From Chloroflexota bacterium (GTDB taxonomy: Bacteria > Chloroflexota > Chloroflexia > Chloroheliales > Chloroheliaceae), in contig JAQBPB010000131.1 of NCBI GenBank assembly GCA_028287745.1, positions 1 to 60,705 on the forward strand: DNA of 60,705 nt, in the 5' to 3' direction. The notes under the pieces were generated by a model. That model ran no database searches, was not told the DNA's origin, and worked only from the letters and a program-made list of their open reading frames with translations. Shown here one piece after another: positions 32,577-41,248 of the stretch (the first letter of the stretch is position 1; every line of letters begins with the position of its first letter). The position numbers and the translations under genes are program-made.

Positions 32577-33839
32577 TTACCGGTCTACCTCGCCGAGAAT
32601 GATATCAATACTTCCAATAGCGGCCACAATGTCGGCAAACATTGATCGGCCTTCCAGGGTTGGTCCCAGCGATTGCAGGTTGGCAAAACTGGGGCCGCGC
32701 AAGTGCATCCGGTAGGGCTTATTGGTGCCGTTGCTGACCATATAGCAAGCCAGTTCGCCACGCGCCGACTCAACCCGGCTGTAAACTTCACCAGTAGCAG
32801 GTTTGTAGCCTTCGGTAAAGAGTTTAAAATGGTGGATCAACGACTCCATTGTAACGGCAATCTGGTACTTCTTGGGCGGCACAATCTTAAGATCATCGAC
32901 CTGCCATTCGCCACCCGGCAGCTTGTTAAGGGCCTGTTCTACGATACGGATACTCTGGTCTACTTCCAGCATCCGGACCAAAAAGCGGTCGTACACATCG
33001 CCGGTCTTAGCGGTAGGTATTTCGAAATCATAGGTTTCGTAACCGGAATAAGGGAACATTTTCCGCACGTCATAGGCAATCCCGGTCGAGCGCAGCACCG
33101 GGCCGGTCAGGCCCCAGTTCAAAGCTTCTTCCTGGGAAATGGCACAGATGCCTTTGGTCCGGTCGATCCACAGTTCGCTATTGGTCAGCATTTTGCCGTA
33201 CTCGGGCCAGGTCTTTTTGAAGTAGGTGATAAACTCGGCTACTTTTTCGGCAAAACCGGGCGGCAGGTCGGCGTAAAGGCCGCCGGGCATAATATAGCTG
33301 GTCATCATGCGAACGCCTGAACACATTTCAAAAATGTCCAGGATTTTCTCGCGGTCGCGCATACCGTAGAGGAAGGCGCTCTGGGCCCCTAAGTCCATCG
33401 CGTGGGTACCTAACCAGACCAGGTGGCTGCTGATGCGCTGCAACTCCGAAAGGAGGACGCGGGCAACCTGCGCTTTGGGCGGGATTTTGTTGGTAATACC
33501 CAGCAACTGCTCAACCGCCAGCGAATAGTTGAGGTTGTTGATGAGCGGGTTAAGATAGTCGGTCCGGTCGGTCAGGGTCAGGGCCTGGTTATAGGTCTTG
33601 GTTTCCGCCTGTTTTTCGATACCGGTATGCAAATAGCCGATAACCGACTCGCACTTAATGACTTCTTCACCGCGCATGGTCACCACCAGGCGTAAAACAC
33701 CGTGGGTGGAAGGGTGTTGCGGACCCATGTTGATGGTCATCAACTCACTGCTGGGGTCCTGGTATTCGTCTTTGTCTCTTAGATGTTGCTCTTCATCATC
33801 ATCGTTGAGCCAGCGTTCTTTAATTTGAAGGTCTTCCAA
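32577..33839 (-). CDS. nuoD: NADH-quinone oxidoreductase subunit D
   Basis: A 420-residue subunit at the quinone site, related to the large subunit of NiFe hydrogenases but without the metal cysteines. Signatures include MGPQHPSTHGVLRL, ESVIGYLHTGIEK and the C-terminal RGELACYMVSNG with RMHLRGPSFANLQ. The His/Tyr quinone-binding residues are in HPSTHG and nearby SSHLVWLG. It begins with TTG, with GAGG 8 nt upstream. The N-terminal 30 residues are unusually acidic. Confidence 0.97.
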   Translation of the reverse strand: MEDLQIKERWLNDDDEEQHLRDKDEYQDPSSELMTINMGPQHPSTHGVLRLVVTMRGEEVIKCESVIGYLHTGIEKQAETKTYNQALTLTDRTDYLNPLINNLNYSLAVEQLLGITNKIPPKAQVARVLLSELQRISSHLVWLGTHAMDLGAQSAFLYGMRDREKILDIFEMCSGVRMMTSYIMPGGLYADLPPGFAEKVAEFITYFKKTWPEYGKMLTNSELWIDRTKGICAISQEEALNWGLTGPVLRSTGIAYDVRKMFPYSGYETYDFEIPTAKTGDVYDRFLVRMLEVDQSIRIVEQALNKLPGGEWQVDDLKIVPPKKYQIAVTMESLIHHFKLFTEGYKPATGEVYSRVESARGELACYMVSNGTNKPYRMHLRGPSFANLQSLGPTLEGRSMFADIVAAIGSIDIILGEVDR

Positions 33840-33849
33840 TTTTAATACC

Positions 33850-34410
33850 TCATTCGGGCAGAGTTAGGCCGCTTCGGCCTTCCGGCCGGAACTGGTTCGA
33901 AGGCAGGTTCGGGCGCCGCGGTCCGGTCACCGGGTAATCTTTGCGCAGCGGGTGACCCTCCCAATCGTCGGGCATTTCAATCCGGCGCAGGTCAGGGTGA
34001 TTCTCGAAGGTAATGCCAAACAGGTCGAATACTTCACGTTCGAACCAACCGGCTCCCAGGAACAGGCCGGTAATCGAGGGTACGCTCGGCTTATCGCCGG
34101 GCAGTTCCACTTTTAGCCGGATCGGTTGTACGGTGGACAGGTTCAGGAAGTGGTAAACAACCTGGAAACGCGGCTCTTTGGGTAGCCAGTCTACCGCTGT
34201 AATATCTTCAAACAGGGTAAAACCGCTGTCTTTGAGGTATTTAACAACGGCCACCAGGTCCTCGGCCGGTACAATGAACGTAGGAGTTCCATCGGCCACA
34301 CGCATCGGACTGGGCCGCACATTGGGGAACTGGGCTTCCGCGATCAGTGAAGGCCTGGACGCGGCGGGCACTTCTTCTGGATTAAGCGTGTCGCCCGAAG
34401 TTTGGGTCAC
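33850..34410 (-). CDS. nuoC: NADH-quinone oxidoreductase subunit C
   Basis: A 186-residue peripheral-arm subunit of the 30-kDa family. The signature is LFLGAGWFEREVFDLFGITFENHPDLRRI (in part) followed by DWEGHPLRKDYP. It starts with GTG, with GGAGG 7 nt upstream, 29 bp inside the end of nuoB, so the two are translationally coupled. Confidence 0.96.
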   Translation of the reverse strand: MTQTSGDTLNPEEVPAASRPSLIAEAQFPNVRPSPMRVADGTPTFIVPAEDLVAVVKYLKDSGFTLFEDITAVDWLPKEPRFQVVYHFLNLSTVQPIRLKVELPGDKPSVPSITGLFLGAGWFEREVFDLFGITFENHPDLRRIEMPDDWEGHPLRKDYPVTGPRRPNLPSNQFRPEGRSGLTLPE

Positions 34411-34981
34411 GGACTACCTCCGGCATATATTCTTTGGGATCCTGGGGTTGTGGCACACCCGAAGTAATCCGGTCCTGTAGAATGCGGATACCTTCTATCA
34501 AGGCTTCCGGGGTCGGCGGGCAACCGGCGACATACACATCTACCGGCACAATCATGTCCACACCCTGCACGATCGCATAATTATTAAAGACACCGCCGCA
34601 ACTGGCGCAGGCGCCCATGGCGATAACCCATTTCGGTTCCGGCATCTGTTCCCAGATCTGGCGTACGGCGGGGGCCATTTTGGCCGAAACCCGTCCGGCA
34701 ACGATCATGAGGTCAGCCTGGCGGGGTGATGCCCGGAAGACTTCCGAACCAAACCGGGCCAGGTCAAAGCGCGGCGCGGAGGTCGCCATCATTTCAATGG
34801 CGCAGCAAGCCAGGCCGAAAAGGGCCGGCCAGAGCGATTGGGCACGGGCCACGTTGATTACTTTGTCAAGGTTCGTAGTAACTACGCCGCCAATTTGTTG
34901 AGCGCTGCGGTACGATTGTAGTTCACCCGGCACAATTGTGTTATTGGTGAAAAAATCGCGCTGGCTAAAATCACCTGCCAC
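34382..34981 (-). CDS. nuoB: NADH-quinone oxidoreductase subunit B
   Basis: A 199-residue subunit that holds the N2 4Fe-4S cluster next to the quinone. Ligands are the tandem Cys in LFGLACCAIEMMA, Cys in GACASCGGVF and Cys in VAGCPPTPEALI. It starts with GTG, with AAGGAG about 9 nt upstream, 3 bp after the nuoA stop. Confidence 0.97.
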   Translation of the reverse strand: MAGDFSQRDFFTNNTIVPGELQSYRSAQQIGGVVTTNLDKVINVARAQSLWPALFGLACCAIEMMATSAPRFDLARFGSEVFRASPRQADLMIVAGRVSAKMAPAVRQIWEQMPEPKWVIAMGACASCGGVFNNYAIVQGVDMIVPVDVYVAGCPPTPEALIEGIRILQDRITSGVPQPQDPKEYMPEVVRDPNFGRHA

Positions 34982-34984
34982 AGT

Positions 34985-35350
34985 TTAGAACTCCTTCTCC
35001 CAATTAAATGCGCCCTTGCGCCAAAGATAGATGTAACCCACACCCAGTACCAGCAGGAAAATGCCCATTTCGATCAGACCGAAAACCTTAAGCTGGTTGA
35101 GCAGTACCGCCCACGGAAAGAAAGCAATAGTTTCAATATCGAAGATCAGGAAAATCATGGCGACTTGCAAAAACTTTACCGGGAAGCGGCGCGAGGTTTC
35201 CTGGATTTGTGGTACACCGCCTTCATAAGGTGAAAGCTTGGCGGGGTTAGGGTTTTTAGGCCCCAGTAGTAATGCGGCTACGGCTGTAACTGCCGACAGT
35301 ACTGCCGCCAGCAAAAACATAATCAGAATCGGTAAATAAGCATCCAACAT
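34985..35350 (-). CDS. nuoA: NADH-quinone oxidoreductase subunit A
   Basis: A 121-residue membrane subunit with three transmembrane helices (about 5-30, 60-80, 88-108) and the conserved loop NPAKLSPYEGGVPQ, which lies near the quinone channel, then FDIETIAFFPWAV. It is first in the operon. GGAG is 9 nt from the ATG at 35350 and only 3 nt from the ATG two codons upstream, so the shorter start is preferred. Confidence 0.95.
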   Translation of the reverse strand: MLDAYLPILIMFLLAAVLSAVTAVAALLLGPKNPNPAKLSPYEGGVPQIQETSRRFPVKFLQVAMIFLIFDIETIAFFPWAVLLNQLKVFGLIEMGIFLLVLGVGYIYLWRKGAFNWEKEF

Positions 35351-35495
35351 GGTCATTTACTCCAGAATGGGGCAACTTCCGCTAATAAGGGCGTGAAAGG
35401 GTAATTAAGTGTGTAACTGAGTAATAGTCACGGGTACAGTATCACATACCGTCCGGTCAATGTCAAGGTATTTCGTGAAATTTCTTGCAATCTTT

Positions 35496-36599
35496 TTAAG
35501 GGTTTTTCTCGTCAGAATCGCTTTCCGGTGGCCCTGGCGGCGCGGGTGGTAGGTAGATGTTAGCCTGGGCCGAGGGCAGGGCTTTTATACTCTCCAGAGC
35601 GTTTTGAGCCGCCCCGGCAACTCGCCGGTCGGGGTCAACTGCCACCGCGCTAAGCGGCCCGGCCGCCGATTGGATACCGAGCTGGCCGAGAGCCTGGGCG
35701 GCGGCGTGGCGCACATCGGAACTCCGGTCGCGCAGGAGTGGTATCAGGGCGTCGCCTTGTTCGGTCTCACCCAGCCGTACCAGCGTTTCGCTCAGGGCAA
35801 TCCGCACTTCGGAAAAGGTGCTGCTGACCAGGGGCAGCAAATAGGGTACGGCGGCCCGGTCCCCGCGCTGGCCGAGAGCTATAATTAAAATCTGCTGGCG
35901 GCGGAAGAACCTGGCTTCATCTTCAAAAGGCGCTAATTTGAGGTAGCCGACCATTTGCTTGAAACTGGTTTCACTCCGCAGCATGCCCAGGGCAGTGGTA
36001 ATTGACTCCAGCAGGTCGGGCGATTCAGCGTCACTGACGCTTTCTATTAATGCTTCATTACTGATCGGCTGGTCGAGGAGGCCCAGGCCGAGCGCGGCGG
36101 CCTGCCGCACCTGCAACTGCCAGTCGCTAACCGAATGCTTGTAACCTTTTTTCAACATTTTGATAAGCAGGCTGGCGGCCCGCTCATCTCTAATCCGGCC
36201 CAGGGCGACCAGTCCCTGTACGATTGCCTGGTGTTGCACCAGGATGTTAGGCCCGAAACGCAGCACCCGTTCGACCATCTGTAACAATGGCTTGACAGCC
36301 CGTTCATCCCCGATCAGCCCAAGGGTCGTGGCGGCCGAAGCGGTTACTGCAAAGTTTTTGTCTTTGAGCAGTTCGATAAGGCTGGGTACAGCCTGGGGAT
36401 CGCGATAGGTATTCAGGGCATGCGCTACCGCAATGCGGACCTCGGCATCTTCATCGTGGAGGGCTTCCAATAAATATGGTGTTACCTGCGGATTATTTGC
36501 CACGGCAAGGTTGGTCGCCGCTCTGATGCGTACCTGGGGCCCGCCGTAGCGGAGTTCATTGATTGTTTGGTCCATGCTCATAATAAAAAAGATTGCCAA
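35496..36599 (-). CDS. HEAT-repeat protein (PBS-lyase type repeats)
   Basis: A 367-residue all-helical protein of about ten 31-residue HEAT repeats: VRIRAATNLAVANNPQVTPYL, VRIAVAHALNTYRDPQAVPSL, ASAATTLGLIGDERAVKPLL, VRQAAALGLGLLDQP, VRHAAAQALGQLGIQSA. These are PBS-lyase HEAT-like and normally serve as protein-binding scaffolds; no catalytic site is seen. A Pro-rich tail ends the protein. Two Met codons 6 and 8 residues on are alternative starts; none has a strong ribosome binding site. It lies 146 bp upstream of nuoA on the same strand and could share a transcript. Confidence 0.88.
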   Translation of the reverse strand: MAIFFIMSMDQTINELRYGGPQVRIRAATNLAVANNPQVTPYLLEALHDEDAEVRIAVAHALNTYRDPQAVPSLIELLKDKNFAVTASAATTLGLIGDERAVKPLLQMVERVLRFGPNILVQHQAIVQGLVALGRIRDERAASLLIKMLKKGYKHSVSDWQLQVRQAAALGLGLLDQPISNEALIESVSDAESPDLLESITTALGMLRSETSFKQMVGYLKLAPFEDEARFFRRQQILIIALGQRGDRAAVPYLLPLVSSTFSEVRIALSETLVRLGETEQGDALIPLLRDRSSDVRHAAAQALGQLGIQSAAGPLSAVAVDPDRRVAGAAQNALESIKALPSAQANIYLPPAPPGPPESDSDEKNP

Positions 36600-37116
36600 T
36601 TTTAATTTTTTACGATTTGTCTCAAGTTCAATAATACTTTAAAGCTATAATAAAGGAAAGTGAGAAAGTAATAAGAAAACAAAAGGTTCAGAAAAAAGGC
36701 TTGGCTACTCCAAAAATCGCTAAGATTATATATAATCAGGCTATTTGCCATCAAAAATATATGTAAACCCTTTATTTGACCATTTTTTCACATAGTTATC
36801 GTATACTTATATTGATTATGATTGACATTGACAATTGATATGGACTTAAGGTAGTGGGAGTAATAATTGGTATGTTATAATTTGCCGGGCAACTTGACCT
36901 GTCCATGCTAGCCGGTCAAAGCTTGTTCCCTGGCTGGATTGAAATTTAACCATTGGCGGAACCTGGCCCGTTTAGGTTTTGAAAAGAATTAGCAGATTAC
37001 TCTTACAAAAATCGGATTTTCGGCTGGCATATCCCTGGTGGATGCTGCTCCCGGCTTACCGGGGGTTAAGGCTTAAAATGAAAGTCGTAAACAAATAGAA
37101 AAGAAGGAGCATATTA
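36600..37116. other. Divergent intergenic region before the pyruvate dehydrogenase operon
   Basis: AT-rich from 36600 to 36890. It has tandem TTGACATTGACA at about 36823-36834 and a TATAAT at 36876-36881, which may belong to promoters for the lpd operon, but no pair has good spacing. AAGGAG 7 nt before the lpd ATG is a strong ribosome binding site. No gene is visible. Confidence 0.45.
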
Positions 37117-38547
37117 ATGACCGCTTCAAATGGTCAAACAGGCTCATATGATTTAGTAATTATCGGTAGTGGCCCTGGTGGTTATATTGCTGCCGTGCGA
37201 GCCGGCCAGCTTGGCCTTAAAACCGCTATTGTTGAACGAGAAGAATTGGGCGGCGTTTGTCTGAACTGGGGTTGTATCCCTTCTAAAGCTTTACTCCGCG
37301 CAGCCGAAGTATTGACCCTTTTCCAGCATGCCAAAGATTTCGGTATTACCGTTACCGGCGTAGAAGGTGATTATGGAGCGGCTATTGACCGCTGTAATAA
37401 AATCATTGCCGGGCAGACCAAAGGCGTCGCCTACCTTATGAAGAAAAATAAGGTCGATGTCCTGCGCGGCGCCGGCCGAATCGAAAGCCCCACCAAGGTT
37501 GTAGTCGAAGGTTCTAACGGCAGCCAGGAAGTAACAGCTAAAAATATCTTGATTGCCACCGGCTCGCGGGTACGCCTGGTGCCGGGAATGTCGCCTGATA
37601 CGGTTGACGGGCAGACCATTGTCACCAGCAAAGAAGTCTGGAAACTGAAAGACAAGCCCCAGTCGGTCGTTATCATCGGTGGCGGCCCCATCGGCGTAGA
37701 ATTTGCCACAGTTTATCGCGGTTATGGTTGTGATGTTACAATTGTAGAAATGCTGCCGCGCCTGGTGCCCCTGGAAGACGAGGAAATCAGCGCCCACCTG
37801 ACCCGCGAGTTCAAGAAACGCGGTATCAATATTATGACCGGCACGATGGTCAAAAAGGTCGAAAAGGGTGGCGAGGGCAAAAAAGCTAAAGTCGACGTCC
37901 AGGTAAACGCCACGGGTGCCACTCAGACCCTGGAAGTAGACCGGGTCCTGATCGGGATTGGTTTTGCGCCGAACAGCGAGAACCTGGGCCTGGAAAAGGT
38001 CGGGGTTGCGGTGGAGCGCGGGTTTATCCAGGTTAATGATAAAATGGAAACCAACGTTCCGGGTATTTATGCCATCGGTGACGTAACCGGCAAACTGCCC
38101 CTGGCCCACGTCGCCTCTGCGATGGGTGTGGTCGCGGCCGAGATTATTGCCGGGGTACATGCCCAGGTCTTGAATTACACTAATATGCCCCGTTGTACTT
38201 ATAGCGCGCCCAATATCGCTTCCATCGGTTTAACCGAAGCCCAGTGCAAGGAACGCGGTATTGAGGTGAAAGTCGGCAAGTTCCTGTTTAACCCCAACGG
38301 CAAGGCCCAGGCCATGGGTGAAGCTAGCGGTTTTGTAAAAGTTGTTTCTGACGCCAAATATGGGCAGGTCCTTGGCGCTCATATGATTGGACCGGAAGTA
38401 GTCGAGTTAATCGGCGAGTTTAGCCTGTTGACGCTCCTGGAAGGCACCAACCAGGAACTGGCAATGGCGGTTCACCCTCACCCGACCTTATCCGAAGCCC
38501 TGGCTGAAGCAGGCCTGGCGGTGGATGGAATGGCTTTGAATTCGTAA
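37117..38547 (+). CDS. lpdA: Dihydrolipoamide dehydrogenase (E3)
   Basis: A 476-residue flavoprotein that reoxidises lipoamide and makes NADH. It has the FAD fold VIIGSGPGGYIAAVRAGQLG, the redox disulfide GGVCLNWGCIPSK, the NAD fold VVIIGGGPIGVEFATVYRGYG and the C-terminal catalytic His in AVHPHPTLSEAL. It is first of a five-gene operon with the CBS protein and E1 and E2, so it serves pyruvate dehydrogenase and probably other 2-oxoacid complexes. Confidence 0.97.
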   Translation: MTASNGQTGSYDLVIIGSGPGGYIAAVRAGQLGLKTAIVEREELGGVCLNWGCIPSKALLRAAEVLTLFQHAKDFGITVTGVEGDYGAAIDRCNKIIAGQTKGVAYLMKKNKVDVLRGAGRIESPTKVVVEGSNGSQEVTAKNILIATGSRVRLVPGMSPDTVDGQTIVTSKEVWKLKDKPQSVVIIGGGPIGVEFATVYRGYGCDVTIVEMLPRLVPLEDEEISAHLTREFKKRGINIMTGTMVKKVEKGGEGKKAKVDVQVNATGATQTLEVDRVLIGIGFAPNSENLGLEKVGVAVERGFIQVNDKMETNVPGIYAIGDVTGKLPLAHVASAMGVVAAEIIAGVHAQVLNYTNMPRCTYSAPNIASIGLTEAQCKERGIEVKVGKFLFNPNGKAQAMGEASGFVKVVSDAKYGQVLGAHMIGPEVVELIGEFSLLTLLEGTNQELAMAVHPHPTLSEALAEAGLAVDGMALNS

Positions 38548-38614
38548 AATTAAAGATGCCGGTCCGAAGGGGAAAGCAATTTCCCCTTCAAAACCTGGAG
38601 AGGATGATATCATA

Positions 38615-39079
38615 ATGTTAGTACGTGACATCATGACGGCTGACCCGATTACAGTCACCGAAGATACTCCGGTCCGGGACGCCGCCCGTCTTCTGGTAAG
38701 ACACCGTATTACCGGTTTGCCGGTGAAGGACCAGGGCGGTAAACTTACCGGCATCGTTAGTGAAGCGGATATTTTTAGTAAGCGGGGCGAAACGGTCGGC
38801 AACGTGATGACCCGCGATGTGATTTCTGTTAGTCCCGATACTACCGTTGAAATTGTCACACACCTGTTAACCGACCACCGCATCCGGCGTGTGCCGGTGG
38901 TGGATGGGGACAAATTGCTGGGCATCGTAAGCCGAGCCGACATTGTGCGGATGATGACGATGTACTGGCTGTGTGAAGTGTGTGGTGAAGCTATTCGTGG
39001 AGAGCAGGCCCCCGAACGTTGTTCCAAATGTGGTGCAGATTCAACTTATGTCCACGCAATGCAAGCTCCTGGAATGTAA
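38615..39079 (+). CDS. CBS-domain pair with C-terminal zinc ribbon
   Basis: A 154-residue protein with two CBS domains (about 1-57 and 60-118; LVRDIMTADPITVTEDTPV and VGNVMTRDVISVSPDTTVE), which usually bind adenine nucleotides. A short CxxC-15-CxxC unit (CEVCGEAIRGEQAPERCSKCG, residues about 122-142 in part) resembles rubredoxin or zinc ribbon knuckles. It lies between lpd and pdhA on the same strand, with GGAGAGG 10 nt before the ATG, so it may sense energy state for the pyruvate dehydrogenase complex. That role is inferred from position only. Confidence 0.9.
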   Translation: MLVRDIMTADPITVTEDTPVRDAARLLVRHRITGLPVKDQGGKLTGIVSEADIFSKRGETVGNVMTRDVISVSPDTTVEIVTHLLTDHRIRRVPVVDGDKLLGIVSRADIVRMMTMYWLCEVCGEAIRGEQAPERCSKCGADSTYVHAMQAPGM

Positions 39080-39103
39080 AGTCTTAAGAATGGATGGAAT
39101 AAA

Positions 39104-40210
39104 ATGACAACCGAGACCAAGCGAGAGAAATCGGCCAACCAGGCTGTCGCGACGGAAAATACTCTAAACGGACTCAGTCCGGAATCTATTAAAAAAGAAG
39201 ATCCGGCAACCCTGCTGCAATACTATCGAATGATGGTGCTGATTCGTAAATTCGAAGAACGCTCCGCCGAAATGTACACTAAAGCCCGGATTGGTGGTTA
39301 CTGCCACCTTAACCTGGGTGAGGAAGCAACTATTGTGGGTTTAATGGCGGCCCTGCGGCCCGAGGATTACATTTTTACAAACTACCGCGAACACGGTTAC
39401 ATCCTGGCCCGTGGTGCTAAACCCGGTCCGGTTATGGCCGAATTGTTTGGTAAGGAAACCGGTGTCTCCAAAGGGCGCGGCGGTTCGATGCACCTTTTCG
39501 ATGTAAACCTGCACTTCATGGGCGGTTACGGTATCGTCGGTGGCCAGTTACCGCTGGCAACCGGGGCTGGCCTGGCCCTTAAATACAAGGAAAAAGATGG
39601 CATGGTCGTGGCCCAGATGGGTGACGCTACCACCAATATTGGTGCCTTCCACGAGTCCTTGAACCTGGCCCGTATCTGGAACCTGCCGGTTATGTTCCTG
39701 GTCATCAATAACGGCTACGGTATGGGCACCAAAGTTGAAAGTGCTTCCGCCGAACCTGAGCTGTACAAACGCGCCGCCGGTTACAATATTGTTGGCGAAC
39801 GAGTGGATGGAAAAGATCCCCTGGCAGTCCGCGATGCGGTCAGGCGAGCGATTGAGCGGGCCAAAAACGGCGAGCCGACTTTACTTGAAGCCGTCAGCCA
39901 CCGCTTTAAAGGCCACTCGGTTGTTGACCCGGACCGCTACCGCGACCCTGAGATGGTCAAGACCTTCCGCCAGAGCGACCCGCTCTTCAATTTTGCCCGG
40001 GTCCTGGAAGAAAATGGCATCCTGACCCCTGAGCAGGACAATAAGCTCCAGGAGGAAGTTGACCAGGAGGTCCAGGAGGCGATAGATTTCGCCGAGCAGA
40101 GTCCTACTCCCGCTATTGAAACTATGTTTGACTTTATGTATGCCACCTCGGTCGCCAATGAAATTGATCCGCAGTGGGCCCAGTTTAAGCATGCCAAGGA
40201 GGCCAAGTAA
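39104..40210 (+). CDS. pdhA: Pyruvate dehydrogenase E1 component, alpha subunit
   Basis: A 368-residue thiamine diphosphate enzyme. It has MVLIRKFEERSAEMYTKARIGGY, ATGAGLALKYK, the TPP-binding core GDATTNIGAFHESLNLA and the phosphorylation-loop-like region YRDPEMV. With PdhB it decarboxylates pyruvate (or a related 2-oxoacid) and acylates the lipoyl group of E2. Gene order lpd-CBS-pdhA-pdhB-pdhC with tight spacing and a preceding CBS protein marks one operon. A branched-chain or acetoin substrate cannot be wholly excluded. Confidence 0.95.
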   Translation: MTTETKREKSANQAVATENTLNGLSPESIKKEDPATLLQYYRMMVLIRKFEERSAEMYTKARIGGYCHLNLGEEATIVGLMAALRPEDYIFTNYREHGYILARGAKPGPVMAELFGKETGVSKGRGGSMHLFDVNLHFMGGYGIVGGQLPLATGAGLALKYKEKDGMVVAQMGDATTNIGAFHESLNLARIWNLPVMFLVINNGYGMGTKVESASAEPELYKRAAGYNIVGERVDGKDPLAVRDAVRRAIERAKNGEPTLLEAVSHRFKGHSVVDPDRYRDPEMVKTFRQSDPLFNFARVLEENGILTPEQDNKLQEEVDQEVQEAIDFAEQSPTPAIETMFDFMYATSVANEIDPQWAQFKHAKEAK

Positions 40211-40213
40211 GCA

Positions 40214-41218
40214 ATGCCAGTTATAACTTTCCGTCAGGCCCTGACCGACACCTTACGCGAGGAAATGAAACGCGATGAAGATGTCTTTTTAATGGGCGAG
40301 GAAATCGGGATTTTCGAAGGTTCCTATAAGGTCACCGCTGGATTGCTCAAAGAATTCGGGACCAAGCGGGTTATGGATACCCCTATCGCCGAAGAAGGTT
40401 TTGTCGGCGCGGCGGTTGGCGCGGCAATGCTGGGCCTGCGGCCGGTGGTCGAGATCATGACTATTAACTTTATCATCCTGGCGATGGACAGCATCGTAAA
40501 CCACGCTGCCAAAATCCATTACATGTTCGGCGGTCAGACCCCCGTACCGATGGTAATTCGTACTCCCGGCGGCGGTGGTCAGCAGCTGGCCGCGACCCAC
40601 TCCCAGAACCTTGAAGCCTGGTTCGCCCACGTTCCCGGCTTGAAGGTTGTCGCTCCTTCCACTCCTTATGACGCCAAAGGCTTGCTCCGGTCCAGTATCC
40701 GGGACAACGACCCGATTGTGTTCTTAGAAAACCTGGCCCTGTACAACGTTAAGGGCGAAGTGCCTGAAGCTCAGGCTGACGGTGGCGACTATGTCATCCC
40801 GATCGGCAAAGCCGAGGTTAAAAAAGAAGGCACCGATGTAACTATTATCAGTTACTCGCGCATGGCCGCCATTTCGCTGGATGTCGCTCGCCGGTTAGAG
40901 GAAGAGGAAGGCATCAGCTGTGAAGTTGTTGACCTGCGTTCCTTGCGCCCGCTGGACCGGGAAACCATTATCAACTCGGTTAAAAAGACCAACCGGGCGG
41001 TAATTTTAGAAGAAGATTGGCGTTCGTATGGCATTGGCGCCGAACTGGCCGCAACTATTCAGGAAGAAGCTTTCGATTACCTGGACGCTCCTGTCCTGCG
41101 GGTAGGTAGCCTGGAAGTGCCGCTGCCTTACTCCAAACCGCTGGAACTAGCCGCCCTGGCAAGCGCGGATCACCTGGTTGATGCCATTCACAAGGTATTG
41201 GAAGGCAAACGCCGCTAA
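40214..41218 (+). CDS. pdhB: Pyruvate dehydrogenase E1 component, beta subunit
   Basis: A 334-residue subunit that shares the active site with PdhA. It has FRQALTDTLREEMKRDEDVFLMGEEIG, VMDTPIAEEGFVGAAVGAAMLGL, the PTPVMIRTP-like segment TPVPMVIRTPGGGGQQ and the C-terminal transketolase domain EVVDLRSLRPLDRETI. It starts 3 bp after the pdhA stop, with AAGGAG about 10 nt upstream inside pdhA. Confidence 0.96.
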   Translation: MPVITFRQALTDTLREEMKRDEDVFLMGEEIGIFEGSYKVTAGLLKEFGTKRVMDTPIAEEGFVGAAVGAAMLGLRPVVEIMTINFIILAMDSIVNHAAKIHYMFGGQTPVPMVIRTPGGGGQQLAATHSQNLEAWFAHVPGLKVVAPSTPYDAKGLLRSSIRDNDPIVFLENLALYNVKGEVPEAQADGGDYVIPIGKAEVKKEGTDVTIISYSRMAAISLDVARRLEEEEGISCEVVDLRSLRPLDRETIINSVKKTNRAVILEEDWRSYGIGAELAATIQEEAFDYLDAPVLRVGSLEVPLPYSKPLELAALASADHLVDAIHKVLEGKRR

Positions 41219-41248
41219 GCCGGTAACTAAGAAAGGAACGATAGAGCT

